64,000 bases of DNA from Pullulanibacillus sp. KACC 23026 (GCF_029094525.1 NZ_CP119107.1:4216001-4280000), one strand, 5' to 3'; shown: positions 26,137 through 35,833, counted from the stretch's first letter. The notes: a model not told the origin generated them from the sequence alone. Made by a program: numbers and translations.

Positions 26137-27912
26137 ATGGCTGAAACAAAACTTGATCAAACATGGAATCTTGATACTTTTTTTGAAGGTGGAAGTCAAT
26201 CGGAAAGCTTCGCCGCTTTCGTCCAAGAGCTCAAAACGGATATTGAGTCTTTTATATCTGCTTTAAACACCTTATCACTCCCTGCGTTACCTGAGAGATT
26301 AAATCAATTTGCTGATCTATCCAAAAGAATGAGACAAGCCTCTGCCTATGTAAGCTGCCTTACCGCACAAGATATGGCCGATAAGAAAGCTACCCAACTT
26401 CAAGGGCAGACACAGGTCTTAAGTGCCTCTTTAAATACAGCCGATTTACAAATTAATCAATTTCTCTCAAACGTTCCTGATCCTGAATGGCAGAATTTCT
26501 TAGCGACTGATTATGGACAAGAAGTCCGCTTCCCGCTTGAAGAGGGACGACTTGAAGCAAAAGAAAAGTTGTCCATTGATAAAGAAAAACTCATTAGTCA
26601 ATTGTCGGTTGATGGGTATCACGGATGGAGCCAGCTCTATAATACGACAGTTGGTCAAATGGGCATTGAAGTGGAGCTTCCTGATGAAGGCAAAAGAACA
26701 GTTTCTGTCGGTCAAGCAGCAAATCTCCTTTCTTCAAACAATCGTGATGTCCGTGAACATGTATTTGAAAGATGGGAAAAGGCCTGGACAGATGTTGCTG
26801 ACTTCTGTAGTGCCTCCATTAATCACATTGCCGGATTCCGCTTAAATGTTTATGAACAGCGCGGCTGGGATCAAGTGTTAAAAGAACCCCTAAAGCTTAA
26901 CCGAATGTCGCAAAAAACATTGGATACTATGTGGGAAGTGATTACCGATTACAAATCCCATCTCGTTAGCTATTTACATAAAAAAGCAGAGCTTCTCGGC
27001 GTTGACAAATTAACTTGGGCAGACGTCGATGCGCCCATTTCTAATGTCGAAGAAAAAGTGAGCTATGAGGAGGCTTGTGAATTTATCGTCGAGCAATTTT
27101 CATCCTTTAACCCAAAAATGGGTACTTTTGCTGAGCACGCCCTGGGCAACCGCTGGGTCGAAGCGGAAGACCGTGCCGGAAAACGCCCTGGCGGCTTCTG
27201 TACAAGCTTCCCAATGAGTCAAGAATCGCGCATTTTCATGACCTTCAGCGGAACAGCCTCTAATATCTCAACCCTTGCTCATGAGCTTGGACATGCATAT
27301 CATCAACATGTAATGAATGACCTAAACTATTTGAATCAGCATTATGCAATGAATGTAGCGGAAACAGCCTCTACATTTGCTGAACAAATTGTCAGTGATG
27401 CCTCCATTCGGACCGCGGAATCGAAAGAACGCAAGCTGCAGCTCCTTGAGGATAAACTCCAACGTGCTGTTGCCTTTTTTATGAACATCCATGCCCGGTT
27501 CTTATTTGAAACTCGGTTTTATGAAGAGCGCAAAAATGGCTCTGTATCAGTGGAGCGTCTTAATACCCTTATGGAAGAAGCTCAAAAAGAAGCATTCTGT
27601 GGGGAACTTGCCTCCTATCACCCTTCCTTCTGGGAATCCAAGCTTCATTTTTATATTACCTATGTACCATTTTACAACTTCCCGTACACATTCGGTTACA
27701 TGTTCAGCACAGGTATCTATGCCCGTGCAGTAGAAGAAGGAGCCTCATTTAGTGATAAATATGACGCCCTCCTTTGCGATACCGGTTCTATGACTGTAGA
27801 GGAACTGGCCCTCAAACACCTCGGTGTTAACCTTGAGCAACGCGACTTCTGGGAACAAGCATGTCAACAAATAGTCAAGGACATCGATCTATTCTTGGAA
27901 CTAGCTGAATAA
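26137..27912 (+). CDS. pepF: M3B family oligoendopeptidase (PepF-like)
   Basis: 591 residues, typical of PepF. The zinc motif HELGHAYHQH stands near residue 386, with the third ligand in ETASTFAEQ some 30 residues later (MNVAETASTFAEQIV). The C-terminal block YVPFYNFPYTFGYMFSTGIY is also family-typical. It is a cytoplasmic oligopeptidase cutting peptides of about 7-17 residues. It starts at ATG with AGGGGGG upstream. Followed by a strong terminator and the rsmF gene; not evidently in an operon with anything. Confidence 0.95.
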   Translation: MAETKLDQTWNLDTFFEGGSQSESFAAFVQELKTDIESFISALNTLSLPALPERLNQFADLSKRMRQASAYVSCLTAQDMADKKATQLQGQTQVLSASLNTADLQINQFLSNVPDPEWQNFLATDYGQEVRFPLEEGRLEAKEKLSIDKEKLISQLSVDGYHGWSQLYNTTVGQMGIEVELPDEGKRTVSVGQAANLLSSNNRDVREHVFERWEKAWTDVADFCSASINHIAGFRLNVYEQRGWDQVLKEPLKLNRMSQKTLDTMWEVITDYKSHLVSYLHKKAELLGVDKLTWADVDAPISNVEEKVSYEEACEFIVEQFSSFNPKMGTFAEHALGNRWVEAEDRAGKRPGGFCTSFPMSQESRIFMTFSGTASNISTLAHELGHAYHQHVMNDLNYLNQHYAMNVAETASTFAEQIVSDASIRTAESKERKLQLLEDKLQRAVAFFMNIHARFLFETRFYEERKNGSVSVERLNTLMEEAQKEAFCGELASYHPSFWESKLHFYITYVPFYNFPYTFGYMFSTGIYARAVEEGASFSDKYDALLCDTGSMTVEELALKHLGVNLEQRDFWEQACQQIVKDIDLFLELAE

Positions 27913-27923
27913 CCTTTTTTTAC

Positions 27924-27956
27924 GAAGTCGGCACTCATTGCTGACTTCTTTTTTTA
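27924..27956 (+). terminator. Terminator after pepF
   Basis: GAAGTCGGCA-CTCAT-TGCTGACTTC followed by seven T. Confidence 0.92.
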
Positions 27957-27998
27957 GGCCAGATTTAGGTATAATGGAAGCATTAGGAGGATGGATCC

Positions 27999-29375
27999 AT
28001 GAAATTACCTGATGCTTTTGAAGAAAGAATGAACCAGATGCTTGGAGCTGAAGCGGAGGCCTTTCTCAATACATACGAAGAGCCTAAATCCCAAGGTCTC
28101 CGGTTTAATCCATTAAAAATAGACCGAGATGCCTTTTTGAAACTGACACCATTTGACTTACAACCTGTTCCTTTTTGTGAAACAGGTTTCTATTATAAAA
28201 CTCAAGATGAGCCAGGAAAACATCCCTATCATCAAGCAGGGATGTATTATATTCAGGAACCAAGCGCTATGGCTGTTGCCGATCTGCTTGATGTTTCCCC
28301 CGGTGAGCGTGTCTTAGATCTTTGCGCAGCGCCTGGCGGAAAATCAAGTCAGTTGGCTGGAAAAATGGCGGGTCAAGGCCTTTTAGTCAGCAACGAATTT
28401 ATTCCAAAGCGGGCCAAAATTTTATCAGAAAATCTTGAGAGAATGGGCGTCACCAATGCACTTGTCACAAACGAATCACCCGAACGGTTAGCCTCCTTCT
28501 TTGGCGAATGGTTTGATCGCGTTCTAGTGGATGCCCCTTGCTCTGGAGAAGGCATGTTTCGCAAAGATCCAGCAGCTGCTGATTATTGGTCGCCGGAACA
28601 TGTTCACGAGTGTTCTAAGCTTCAGCATGACATTCTAGACCACGCCTATAGCCTGCTCAAACCAGGAGGCACACTTGTCTATTCCACCTGCACATTTTCA
28701 GCTGAAGAAAATGAACAAATGATGGAACAGTTTCTTAATGACTACGCCGATATGGAGCTCCTCTCTCTTGAGCACACGAATGGAATTGAGCCGGGCAGAC
28801 CCGAATGGACTCGGACAGGAGTTACAGAAGTGGTGAAGACAAGTCGCCTTTGGCCACATAAGTTATTGGGAGAGGGTCATTTTGCAGCTAAACTCAGAAA
28901 AAAAAGTGATGCCACCTCACACATCGGCGGCGGCAATCTAAAAGAGGAAAAGGGACTGCTTCCTAAAGGACAAGCCAAGGACTTCCTGAAATTTGTAAAG
29001 GATACCTTAAAAGTGGAGCCTCCCAATAAGTATAAGCTGATGGGGAGGCATATCTATGCAATCCCAGATGGCCTACCTGATGTCAGCGGATTAAAGGTCC
29101 TCAGATGCGGCCTGCATCTTGGAGAATTAAAGAAGAACCGATTTGAGCCCAATCACGCCTGGGCAGTAGCGCTCTGCCCAGAGGAAGTGCGGCGCGTCCA
29201 TGAGTTATCTAGTGAATCCGAGGATTGGCGAAACTACCTTCGCGGTGAGACCCTCCCTACTTCTGTATCAGACGGCTGGACATTAGTTCTTATAGATGGC
29301 TACTCATTAGGGTGGGGAAAGGCCGTCCAAGGTACATTAAAAAATTATTATCCAAAAGGGTTGAGACGGCCCTAA
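27999..29375 (+). CDS. rsmF: RsmF-type rRNA cytosine-C5 methyltransferase
   Basis: 458 residues. SAM motif I LDLCAAPGGKSSQLA, motif IV VDAPCSGEGMFRKDP and motif VI LVYSTCTFSAEENE carry the two catalytic cysteines (PC and TC) of the RsmB/RsmF/NOL1-NOP2 family. The tail after about residue 310 (PKGQAKDFLKFVKDTL and later GWGKAVQGTLKNYYPKGL) is the RsmF C-terminal/PUA-like region, which includes the Lys-rich binding surface. It methylates C5 of cytidines in 16S rRNA. TTAGGAGG precedes the ATG. A TATAAT -10-like box stands at about 27972, so it probably has its own promoter. Confidence 0.93.
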   Translation: MKLPDAFEERMNQMLGAEAEAFLNTYEEPKSQGLRFNPLKIDRDAFLKLTPFDLQPVPFCETGFYYKTQDEPGKHPYHQAGMYYIQEPSAMAVADLLDVSPGERVLDLCAAPGGKSSQLAGKMAGQGLLVSNEFIPKRAKILSENLERMGVTNALVTNESPERLASFFGEWFDRVLVDAPCSGEGMFRKDPAAADYWSPEHVHECSKLQHDILDHAYSLLKPGGTLVYSTCTFSAEENEQMMEQFLNDYADMELLSLEHTNGIEPGRPEWTRTGVTEVVKTSRLWPHKLLGEGHFAAKLRKKSDATSHIGGGNLKEEKGLLPKGQAKDFLKFVKDTLKVEPPNKYKLMGRHIYAIPDGLPDVSGLKVLRCGLHLGELKKNRFEPNHAWAVALCPEEVRRVHELSSESEDWRNYLRGETLPTSVSDGWTLVLIDGYSLGWGKAVQGTLKNYYPKGLRRP

Positions 29376-29432
29376 TCCTGTAGGACGATGGCAGAAGCCG
29401 GCGAATGGGTGAACGCCATGCGTTTTATGTAT

Positions 29433-30035
29433 TTATGGGACTATTACTCCAAATTGTCCGAGTGTATCGGCCAGTTGTGAAAGCGGCAGGCCAACAACGT
29501 TAAAGTAATCGCCTTCGATTCGTTCTATAAACGTAGCACCGAGATCTTGAATGCCATAGCTTCCCGCTTTATCCATGGGTTCACCTGTTGCGCTGTAACG
29601 GGCTATTTGTTCAGGCTGCAATGGCTTCATCCACACAGTTGTTTGCTCATGGGAGGTGACCGTCTCCCCTGACTGAAGGTGTATAAGGGTAAATCCTGTT
29701 AAAACGTGATGAGAACGCCCCTGAAGGCTTGAGAGCATTTGTTTTGCCTGCTCCGCATCACTCGGCTTTCCTAAGATCTCTCCTTCTAGGACAACCACCG
29801 TATCTGCACTGATAAGGATCCCGGAAAGAAGATCCCCAGTCGCCTTCATATTTCTGTAAGCCGCATGAGCTTTGATCATTGATAGCTGCTCAACGGCTTC
29901 TGTGGGTGACCATGATGGATCAATGACCTCTTCGGCGTTGTTGTTCACAATTTTTACTGGCAAACCAAGCTTTTGGATTAATTCCCTACGCCGAGGCGAG
30001 GTTGAGGCCAAATATAATGTATGGGTCGTGTTCAT
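29433..30035 (-). CDS. maf: Maf-family nucleotide pyrophosphatase
   Basis: 200 residues starting with LYLASTSPRRRELIQKLGL (the S-x-S-P-R-R motif), SADTVVVLEGEILGKPSDAE and YSATGEPMDKAGSYGIQDLG. These are the three Maf blocks. Members hydrolyse dTTP, UTP and modified pyrimidine nucleotides to monophosphates, with YhdE/Maf-type activity most likely. AAGGAGGAGC precedes the ATG. In many Bacillus it sits near radC and mreB; here it stands between rsmF and a SASP gene, so the context differs. Confidence 0.95.
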   Translation of the reverse strand: MNTTHTLYLASTSPRRRELIQKLGLPVKIVNNNAEEVIDPSWSPTEAVEQLSMIKAHAAYRNMKATGDLLSGILISADTVVVLEGEILGKPSDAEQAKQMLSSLQGRSHHVLTGFTLIHLQSGETVTSHEQTTVWMKPLQPEQIARYSATGEPMDKAGSYGIQDLGATFIERIEGDYFNVVGLPLSQLADTLGQFGVIVP

Positions 30036-30086
30036 CGAAGCTCCTCCTTCATGTTATCGTTACATTTTTTATTATAACTTTACCAA

Positions 30087-30119
30087 GTAAAAAGAGGTCA
30101 GCCGCCGCTGACCTCTTTC
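30087..30119 (-). terminator. Terminator of the alpha/beta SASP gene
   Basis: On the minus strand AAAGAGGTCAGC-GGCG-GCTGACCTCTTTTTAC. It lies between the convergent-looking ends of the SASP gene and maf. Confidence 0.88.
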
Positions 30120-30123
30120 TCCA

Positions 30124-30318
30124 TTATTGTTGTTGGTTTTTAAGGCTTTGTTCGGCGTATTGAATCATTCGTTTGACCATCTCGCCACCCACTGATCCAT
30201 TGGCACGAGCGGTCGTATCTGCACCTAATTCGACGCCGAATTCGTTGGCGATTTCTTGCTTCATGTTATCCAACGCATTTTCTGCACCGGGTACTAACAA
30301 CTTATTGTTATCGGCCAT
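30124..30318 (-). CDS. Alpha/beta-type small acid-soluble spore protein
   Basis: 64 residues: [40 protein letters not shown] and [31 protein letters not shown] is the GPR cleavage region and [18 protein letters not shown] is the classic alpha/beta SASP DNA-binding region. In the forespore it saturates DNA and shifts it towards the A form, giving UV and heat resistance. AAGGAGTGATTC stands 7 bases from the ATG. Monocistronic with a strong terminator. Confidence 0.96.
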   Translation of the reverse strand: MADNNKLLVPGAENALDNMKQEIANEFGVELGADTTARANGSVGGEMVKRMIQYAEQSLKNQQQ

Positions 30319-30423
30319 TTGTGAATCACTCCTTAAATGTGGGCTTCTGAGCCGCTATATATAAGCTGCTCATAATTAGTTTAAGGAGTTACACCTTTTT
30401 TACTACAAACACTTTCTTCCAAT

Positions 30424-30798
30424 TTACAGCTTATCGTGCAATTTATCCCTGTAATCGCGATAGGCCTTTGACTGACTGAGCTTTCGTTCATCCATAATTT
30501 TTTCAAAACGGGCTCTCTTTTCGCTCAACTCACGACTTAACCTTGCTTGATCCTCTTCATTGTCAGCCTGCTTCACGAGATCACTCAGCTTCAGAATATC
30601 CTGACTGAGCTTGGCCTCCTCATTAAAAAATCCCGAGTTCTTTAATAAATGATACCCCATCCTCAACTCTTCGGGGATACTCGATAAGTCCTCTAATTTT
30701 AAAGGCTTTCCTTTTCCCGGCAGATCATCCATTTCTCCCTTTTTGATCGCTGCCTTTATTTTGTCCTCGGCAATCAACGCAAAGATATCCATTTTCAT
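30424..30798 (-). CDS. DUF1992 (DnaJ subfamily C member 28-like conserved) protein
   Basis: 124 residues, starting with FALIAEDKIKAAIKKGEMD and containing DLPGKGKPLKLEDLSSIPEE, LRMGYHLLKNSGF and a C-terminal coiled coil. The AEDKIREAxxxGEFDNLPGxGKPL pattern is the DUF1992 family; the J-domain itself is absent. Function unknown. Two Met codons at the start (MKMDI); AGAGGGGG suits either. Downstream of the MFS transporter on the same strand by 34 bp. Confidence 0.88.
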   Translation of the reverse strand: MKMDIFALIAEDKIKAAIKKGEMDDLPGKGKPLKLEDLSSIPEELRMGYHLLKNSGFFNEEAKLSQDILKLSDLVKQADNEEDQARLSRELSEKRARFEKIMDERKLSQSKAYRDYRDKLHDKL

Positions 30799-30832
30799 GC
30801 CCCCTCTTTAAGTTTATCCTCAAAAACTGCGA

Positions 30833-32188
30833 TTAAAGCGTCTGCCTTTGTTTTCTTGGATTGGGCATGCGAATCGATAAAACAAGAATAAAAACGGCAA
30901 CGACCACACAGACAATCGTCATTTCATGAAAATGAGCCGCATTTATCGTCTTATCAAATACAATCCCGAGTAGCGTGGAGGACAAAATTGTTCCCATGTA
31001 ACGGCTTGTCATAAACAAACCAGAGGCCGCACCGGTTTCCTTTTTCGGAACAAACTCATAAAGCGTTGTTTGCATGCCAATATTATTAAACCCATTGCTC
31101 ACTCCGAGCGCTGAGAGCACAATAATGACCCACCATAACGGGGTTGTTCCTTCCACCGTTAACAGTAATAGAGCCCCCACAATAACTGAAATAGCGCCTG
31201 TTAAGACCGCGGGCTTAGAGCCTTTTCGGTCAATCCAGCGTCCGGCCATCGGAGTAATCACCACACCGAAGCCGGCAATAGCAAGCATAATGAACCCAGT
31301 CTGCTGATCCGAATAGCCGCGAACTTGTTGAAGAAAGGAGGGCATTCCGAAGAAAATAGAATAAAAAATAATGTTGATCAGAATAAATTGGACATAGACC
31401 AATGAGGCATTTTTATTTCTCATCAACATGACTGGGTCAATAAAGGGCTCTTTCTTCCGTTTCTCAAACCAAATAAATAGAATCGCTCCTATTAGACCAA
31501 TCACAAGCGGGATCCATTTAATGGCGTTTCCGAGTGACAGAAGGAAGATGAGCAGAAAGACAACAGAAAATACAAACAGGATAATCCCTATAACATCAAT
31601 TCGTTTCCATTCCATACGAATTTCAGCATCCTTCGGCAAAAGGGCAATCCCTAAGAAGAAGGAAGCAATAATGAATGGGAAATTGACAAAAAAGAGGGCT
31701 GGCCAATCCCAATAATGGATCAGCAGACCGCCAATGGATGGACCAAACGCAGCAGAAGTCGAGGAAAACACAGCAAGCAAGGCAAGCGCCCTTGCTTGTC
31801 GTTCTGTTATCGTTTTCCTTATCATGGACATTCCGCTTGGAAACAAGGTCGAACTGCCGACCGCTTGAATGATTCGAAAACTGACTAACCAGATAAAGCC
31901 TGGAGAAAACGGAGCTAAGATGGATGAAATAGCGATTAAAATAAGGCCGATCAAAAATAACCTTTTAGCGCCAAACATATCGCTAAGTTTCCCCATTACC
32001 GGCTGTGCCACCGCACTGGCTAAGTAGTAAGTCGAAATCAGCCAGGAGACATTTGAAAAAGTTAAGTGAAAATCACTCTGAAAACGCGTAATCGCAACGG
32101 CAATCATTGAAGAATTCAAAGGATTTAATAAAATACCAAGTGCCACAGTTACAATTAATAAATTCGGTCGCTTTAACGTTTCCGTCAT
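30833..32188 (-). CDS. MFS drug-resistance-type transporter
   Basis: 451 residues with 12-14 membrane segments. N-terminal LGILLNPLNSSMIAVAI, loop MGKLSDMFGAKRLFLIG (the D-R/K-x-G-R/K motif A of MFS), MSMIRKTITERQARALAL, and GPSIGGLLIHYWDWPALFFV (motif C) mark a drug:H+ antiporter of the EmrB/QacA branch. Natural substrate unknown. It is the first gene of a probable unit with the DUF1992 gene 34 bp downstream. The Shine-Dalgarno GGGAG lies about 13 bases before the ATG, rather far. Confidence 0.9.
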   Translation of the reverse strand: MTETLKRPNLLIVTVALGILLNPLNSSMIAVAITRFQSDFHLTFSNVSWLISTYYLASAVAQPVMGKLSDMFGAKRLFLIGLILIAISSILAPFSPGFIWLVSFRIIQAVGSSTLFPSGMSMIRKTITERQARALALLAVFSSTSAAFGPSIGGLLIHYWDWPALFFVNFPFIIASFFLGIALLPKDAEIRMEWKRIDVIGIILFVFSVVFLLIFLLSLGNAIKWIPLVIGLIGAILFIWFEKRKKEPFIDPVMLMRNKNASLVYVQFILINIIFYSIFFGMPSFLQQVRGYSDQQTGFIMLAIAGFGVVITPMAGRWIDRKGSKPAVLTGAISVIVGALLLLTVEGTTPLWWVIIVLSALGVSNGFNNIGMQTTLYEFVPKKETGAASGLFMTSRYMGTILSSTLLGIVFDKTINAAHFHEMTIVCVVVAVFILVLSIRMPNPRKQRQTL

Positions 32189-32218
32189 GCTGCTTGAAAC
32201 ATCTCCCTTTTATCAAAA

Positions 32219-32995
32219 TTAGCTTTCGCTTAAATTTCTCGCAAAAACAGACTGAAAATCTTCAACGATATTCTCCAAATTATTGGAAACCTGTCTCAAA
32301 CGGAAGCCTACAAATAATGGTGATGTTGGAAAACGCGGCACGATTTTAGCTATATATTTATTATTCCAATGATAAAAGAACAAGTTATAACTCGTCAGCC
32401 TCGCGTTAAAATGCTTGAGGAGATAAATGACCACTTGCTGAGTATAAGCTGCAAATTGATGAATGTTTGCTAAATCCTTCATCACAACATTGAACTCAGT
32501 AAACCCAATCATCGGCTTAGTTGAAAGATTTAAGGTGACGCCTGAAGCTTCGGCTATGGGCAGCCCTTCAAAATAGTCTTCCTTTAGCGTCTCCCGATAA
32601 TCAGCATTTTTAAGGCCGATGATTTGCATGTGCGGGTGGCGAATCGTACCACCAGATAACGGACCATGATTTTTATAGAAAATGACCGACTTGTATTCTG
32701 GTTGCTTTTCCATCTCTAACCAATGTTTCATTGCAAATGCCATCAATTTGTTAAGATGCTCCTCGCTGTACTCAGAAAGGTCAGAATCACATTGATCCGT
32801 TTCAATAATTAAAAGCGGGTAAGCATCTTGTATAACAGGGTACTTATTTTCAAGTAATATGATCGACCCTTCAATTTCTTTGATTCCTGTTAATTGATCT
32901 GTCCGACAAAATGGACAATCATGATTTAAATGAACACTATTTGGTTTTCCTCTCGCAATGCCCATATTAAACTTCAAAATCGGCTCCTCAGTCAT
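32219..32995 (-). CDS. DUF4931 protein, GalT/HIT-like
   Basis: About 258 residues. CPFCRTDQ near residue 30 looks like a zinc-binding pair, and IFYKNHGPLSGGTIRHPHMQ has the His-x-His of galactose-1-phosphate uridylyltransferase-like HIT proteins. This is the DUF4931 pattern. No catalytic role is established. Start at 32995 (MTEEPILKF), with GGGGTG 6 bases upstream, rather than the GTG at 33004. It follows a hydrolase gene 40 bp upstream on the same strand. Confidence 0.82.
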   Translation of the reverse strand: MTEEPILKFNMGIARGKPNSVHLNHDCPFCRTDQLTGIKEIEGSIILLENKYPVIQDAYPLLIIETDQCDSDLSEYSEEHLNKLMAFAMKHWLEMEKQPEYKSVIFYKNHGPLSGGTIRHPHMQIIGLKNADYRETLKEDYFEGLPIAEASGVTLNLSTKPMIGFTEFNVVMKDLANIHQFAAYTQQVVIYLLKHFNARLTSYNLFFYHWNNKYIAKIVPRFPTSPLFVGFRLRQVSNNLENIVEDFQSVFARNLSES

Positions 32996-33039
32996 TATTA
33001 GCACCCCAAATCATTTGAATCTCTGAAAATTAGAAAGGC

Positions 33040-33915
33040 TTACCGAATTCCATCTGTTTCAACCGATTTTAGGAACTGACGAATGACTTGACGGTATTCC
33101 TCCGGTTCCTCCATATAAGGCATATGCGCACTTTCTTTAAAGACATGAAACTGTGCCTCTTCTACAAGGTCGGCATATCCTTTAGTTGTTTTCGGTGTCG
33201 CTTCATCGTAATACCCACATGTAAATAGAACAGGCAAGTGAAGCTCAGAAAGGCGCGGTGTCACATCATATTCTTTTAATGAGCCGGTTGGATTGAATTC
33301 AGAAGTCCCCCACATAGTTTCGTATATCACGGGATTAAATGCTCCCTTTGGTGCTTTCCACTCTTTTGGGATCTCTTCTTTACGGCAAACAAATTGATTG
33401 TTAAATGCCTTAACCGCCTCCCGGTACTCCTTGGAATCAGTGGTACCCTCTTTCTCACATCGCATAATCACTTCCTGAGTCTCAACGGGCAAGGTCTTAA
33501 GATTGGCTTTCTGATCTTCCGCCCATTGGAGGGCACTCAAACACGGACTTGAAAAAATAACACTTTTGACTCCCTTTGGCTTCGTCAGCATATAAGACGC
33601 CGCAAGCATCGTTCCCCAAGAATGCCCCAATAGATGCACCTGCTCAAGCCCAAGGGCTTGCCTAATCTCTGAAAGTTCATCTATAAATCGATCAAGCGTC
33701 CAAAGCGAAAGATCATCAGGTCTGTCAGAACCGCCAGACCCTAACTGATCATAGAAAATCACAGGGCGCTCTTCCCCCAGTAATTCAAGCGGTTTATAAG
33801 TATGATGGGTGCTTCCCGGCCCGCCATGTAATATTAATAATGGCACACCACTCCCATCCCCAATTTTTTTATAAAAAACACGACCTCCTGTGACTTGTAT
33901 GTACCCTTCTGTCAT
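33040..33915 (-). CDS. pip: Proline iminopeptidase-family alpha/beta hydrolase
   Basis: 291 residues. LLILHGGPGSTHHTYKPL carries the HGGPG oxyanion motif, VHLLGHSWGTMLAASYML the nucleophile elbow (GHSWG), and the catalytic acid and His are at YDEATPKT and ESAHMPYMEEPEEY. This is the prolyl aminopeptidase (S33) pattern, which releases N-terminal proline. ATG at 33915 has GGATGGGG; an upstream frame of 34 extra residues lacks the family sequence. Cytoplasmic, no signal peptide. Single gene or cotranscribed with DUF4931 downstream. Confidence 0.9.
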   Translation of the reverse strand: MTEGYIQVTGGRVFYKKIGDGSGVPLLILHGGPGSTHHTYKPLELLGEERPVIFYDQLGSGGSDRPDDLSLWTLDRFIDELSEIRQALGLEQVHLLGHSWGTMLAASYMLTKPKGVKSVIFSSPCLSALQWAEDQKANLKTLPVETQEVIMRCEKEGTTDSKEYREAVKAFNNQFVCRKEEIPKEWKAPKGAFNPVIYETMWGTSEFNPTGSLKEYDVTPRLSELHLPVLFTCGYYDEATPKTTKGYADLVEEAQFHVFKESAHMPYMEEPEEYRQVIRQFLKSVETDGIR

Positions 33916-34135
33916 GAAATCCCCATCCTGCCTTTGTTTATTTTTTTCACATAATAGCGAAATCTTATTTTTTTTGATAGTATAGAAAAATATAAATGCA
34001 CTATCACTCTTGTACATTAACGCTTTAATTCAAAAAATGTATTAATTGCCATTTTTCACTACTTTTATTATATCTTAACGATAATATTAGGGCTAAGATA
34101 AGGAACTCGTTTTATATTGCAGGAGGCGAAAACGG

Positions 34136-34945
34136 TTGAAAGTTGGTTATTTAGGACCCGAAGGCACATTCTCTGAAGCAGCATCCATCGACTATTTCAC
34201 AGCTCCCGGAACTGTTCGTATTCCCTTCATGACGTTTTGGGAAATATTAGAGGCTGTTAGAGGCGGTGAAGTGGATCAAGGCATTTTACCTATTGAAAAT
34301 TCCATCGAAGGATCCGTCACAAGTGTCCTCGACGGGCTTCAGCATTACACAGATCTCTACATAAATGGAGAAATGATATTAAACGTTGAACAGAACTTAA
34401 TGGTGCTAGAAGGGACAGAGCTAGAGGATTTGACCGAGATCTGGTCCCATCCTCAACCCATCGCTCAATGCCGACAATATTTACAAAAACTAAACGTCGA
34501 AACTAAAACATTTGGAAGCACAGCTCAAGCAGCCGCGGCTTTAAAAAATGCTCAGAATTCTCGTGTTGGAGTCCTTGGACCCGCTTGGACTGCTGAAAAG
34601 TTCGGGCTCAAAATGATTGCTCGAAATATCCAGGATGTCGAGGAAAACCATACAAGATTTATTGCGATTGGCCGAGGCCTCCATGTCCCAGCGAATGCCT
34701 CCAACTCGTTTATCCTCGTCGCGCCTCATCTAGAACGTCCCGGGGTACTCGTAAACATTTTAAATGTCTTTGCATCGCTCAACCTGAACTTAACTTGGAT
34801 TGAATCACGCCCAACCAAAAAACGGCTTGGCGACTACCAATTCTTCCTCAAAATCGCCGAAGGATTAGAGCACGAATCCATGAAAAAAGCCATCAGTATA
34901 CTAGAACTGTATGGCCATTCCGTACAACTATTAGGCAGCTTTTAG
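34136..34945 (+). CDS. pheA: Prephenate dehydratase
   Basis: 269 residues. KVGYLGPEGTFSEAASIDYF opens the protein, PIENSIEGSVTSVLDGL is the substrate-binding block, and NHTRFIAIG holds the conserved catalytic TRF. The C-terminal ACT domain with WIESRPTKKRLGDYQFF has the Phe-binding ESRP motif, so feedback inhibition by phenylalanine is expected. It converts prephenate to phenylpyruvate in phenylalanine synthesis. No chorismate mutase domain is fused. The TTG start at 34136 has AGGAGG. In B. subtilis it follows pheB and obg, not seen here. Confidence 0.97.
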   Translation: MKVGYLGPEGTFSEAASIDYFTAPGTVRIPFMTFWEILEAVRGGEVDQGILPIENSIEGSVTSVLDGLQHYTDLYINGEMILNVEQNLMVLEGTELEDLTEIWSHPQPIAQCRQYLQKLNVETKTFGSTAQAAAALKNAQNSRVGVLGPAWTAEKFGLKMIARNIQDVEENHTRFIAIGRGLHVPANASNSFILVAPHLERPGVLVNILNVFASLNLNLTWIESRPTKKRLGDYQFFLKIAEGLEHESMKKAISILELYGHSVQLLGSF

Positions 34946-34956
34946 AAACAACGATA

Positions 34957-34992
34957 AAGTCCTTTTGCTAATAAGCAAACGGGCTTTTTTTA
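34957..34992 (+). terminator. Terminator after pheA
   Basis: AAGTCCTTTTGC-TAATAA-GCAAACGGGCTT with one G-T pair, then a run of seven T. Confidence 0.85.
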
Positions 34993-35023
34993 ACAAGCCT
35001 TGCTCGATAGGAAAAAACAGTGA

Positions 35024-35082
35024 CCGGATAGCGTATTGTCGTTACACCTTCCTTTTTTAAGTGTAACGCCGTTTCCCTATTT
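35024..35082 (-). repeat. Solitary copy of the 82-bp repeat family (reverse orientation)
   Basis: Minus strand: AAATAGGGAAACGG, CGTTACACTTAAAAAAGG, AAGGTGTAACGACAATACGC and TATCCGGTCAC. The stem GTTACAC/GTGTAAC replaces GTTACGC/GCGTAAC of the tandem array, a pair-preserving change. It sits between pheA and the LOG gene. Confidence 0.6.
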
Positions 35083-35100
35083 GTTGATTTTGAGTCAGTT

Positions 35101-35688
35101 TCAAGTTAGGTGCCGGTCCGCCTTCCATTTCGGATCGAGTTCTGGACGTGTGAAAGTGAGAATTTTGTTAATCAAATCTTCGCTATTATCCGCAGTCACC
35201 ACTAATTCTTTATGGGTCGGTTTGACAAACCCCCGTTCAATCGCATGGTCAATCATTTCAATAAGAGGTGTGTAATAATTTTCAATATTTAATAGGCCTA
35301 TTGGCTTCTTGTGTATGCCGAGCTGTGACCAACTGAGAACCTCAAACAGCTCTTCAAATGTCCCATAGCCGCCAGGTAACGCAATATAAGCATCGGCCAA
35401 CTCACTCATTTTCGCCTTTCTTTCATGCATATCTGAAACCTCTAAAAGTTCCGTCAGCCCTGTGTGGACGATCTCCCCTTGGAATAACAGTGTCGGCATA
35501 ATCCCGGTCACCTTCCCACCATGAGCCAAGGCACCGTTAGCGACGTCACCCATCAGTCCATTCTTTGAGCCGCCATACACGACTTCCATCTCATTATCTG
35601 CTAGTAATTTTCCAAGCTCCTTTGCATGCTTCGAAAAAGCCTCCAAACCACCTGGCGCCGAACCGGCAAACACACAGATCCTTTTCAT
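35101..35688 (-). CDS. yvdD: LOG-family Rossmann protein (cytokinin riboside phosphoribohydrolase type)
   Basis: 195 residues. RICVFAGSAPGGLEAFSKH at the start, VVYGGSKNGLMGDVANGAL and the diagnostic PGGYGTFEELFEVLSW (PGGxGTxxE) define the LOG/TIGR00730 family. Members hydrolyse AMP and related nucleotides to base and ribose-5-phosphate. It is B. subtilis YvdD-like by length. AGGGGTGG precedes the ATG. Expressed alone; the purpose in a non-plant bacterium is unsettled. Confidence 0.94.
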   Translation of the reverse strand: MKRICVFAGSAPGGLEAFSKHAKELGKLLADNEMEVVYGGSKNGLMGDVANGALAHGGKVTGIMPTLLFQGEIVHTGLTELLEVSDMHERKAKMSELADAYIALPGGYGTFEELFEVLSWSQLGIHKKPIGLLNIENYYTPLIEMIDHAIERGFVKPTHKELVVTADNSEDLINKILTFTRPELDPKWKADRHLT

Positions 35689-35833
35689 ATCAACCCACCC
35701 CTGACCTAATTCTAATAAAACAGGCGCTCACCTAGTGACCAAGGTGAACGCAAGTGTACTTTAATTCAATATATGACAAAAGGAATTCACTAACCTCAAT
35801 TTTTTAAACAAGCTCTGTCAGCTAAAAAAATAA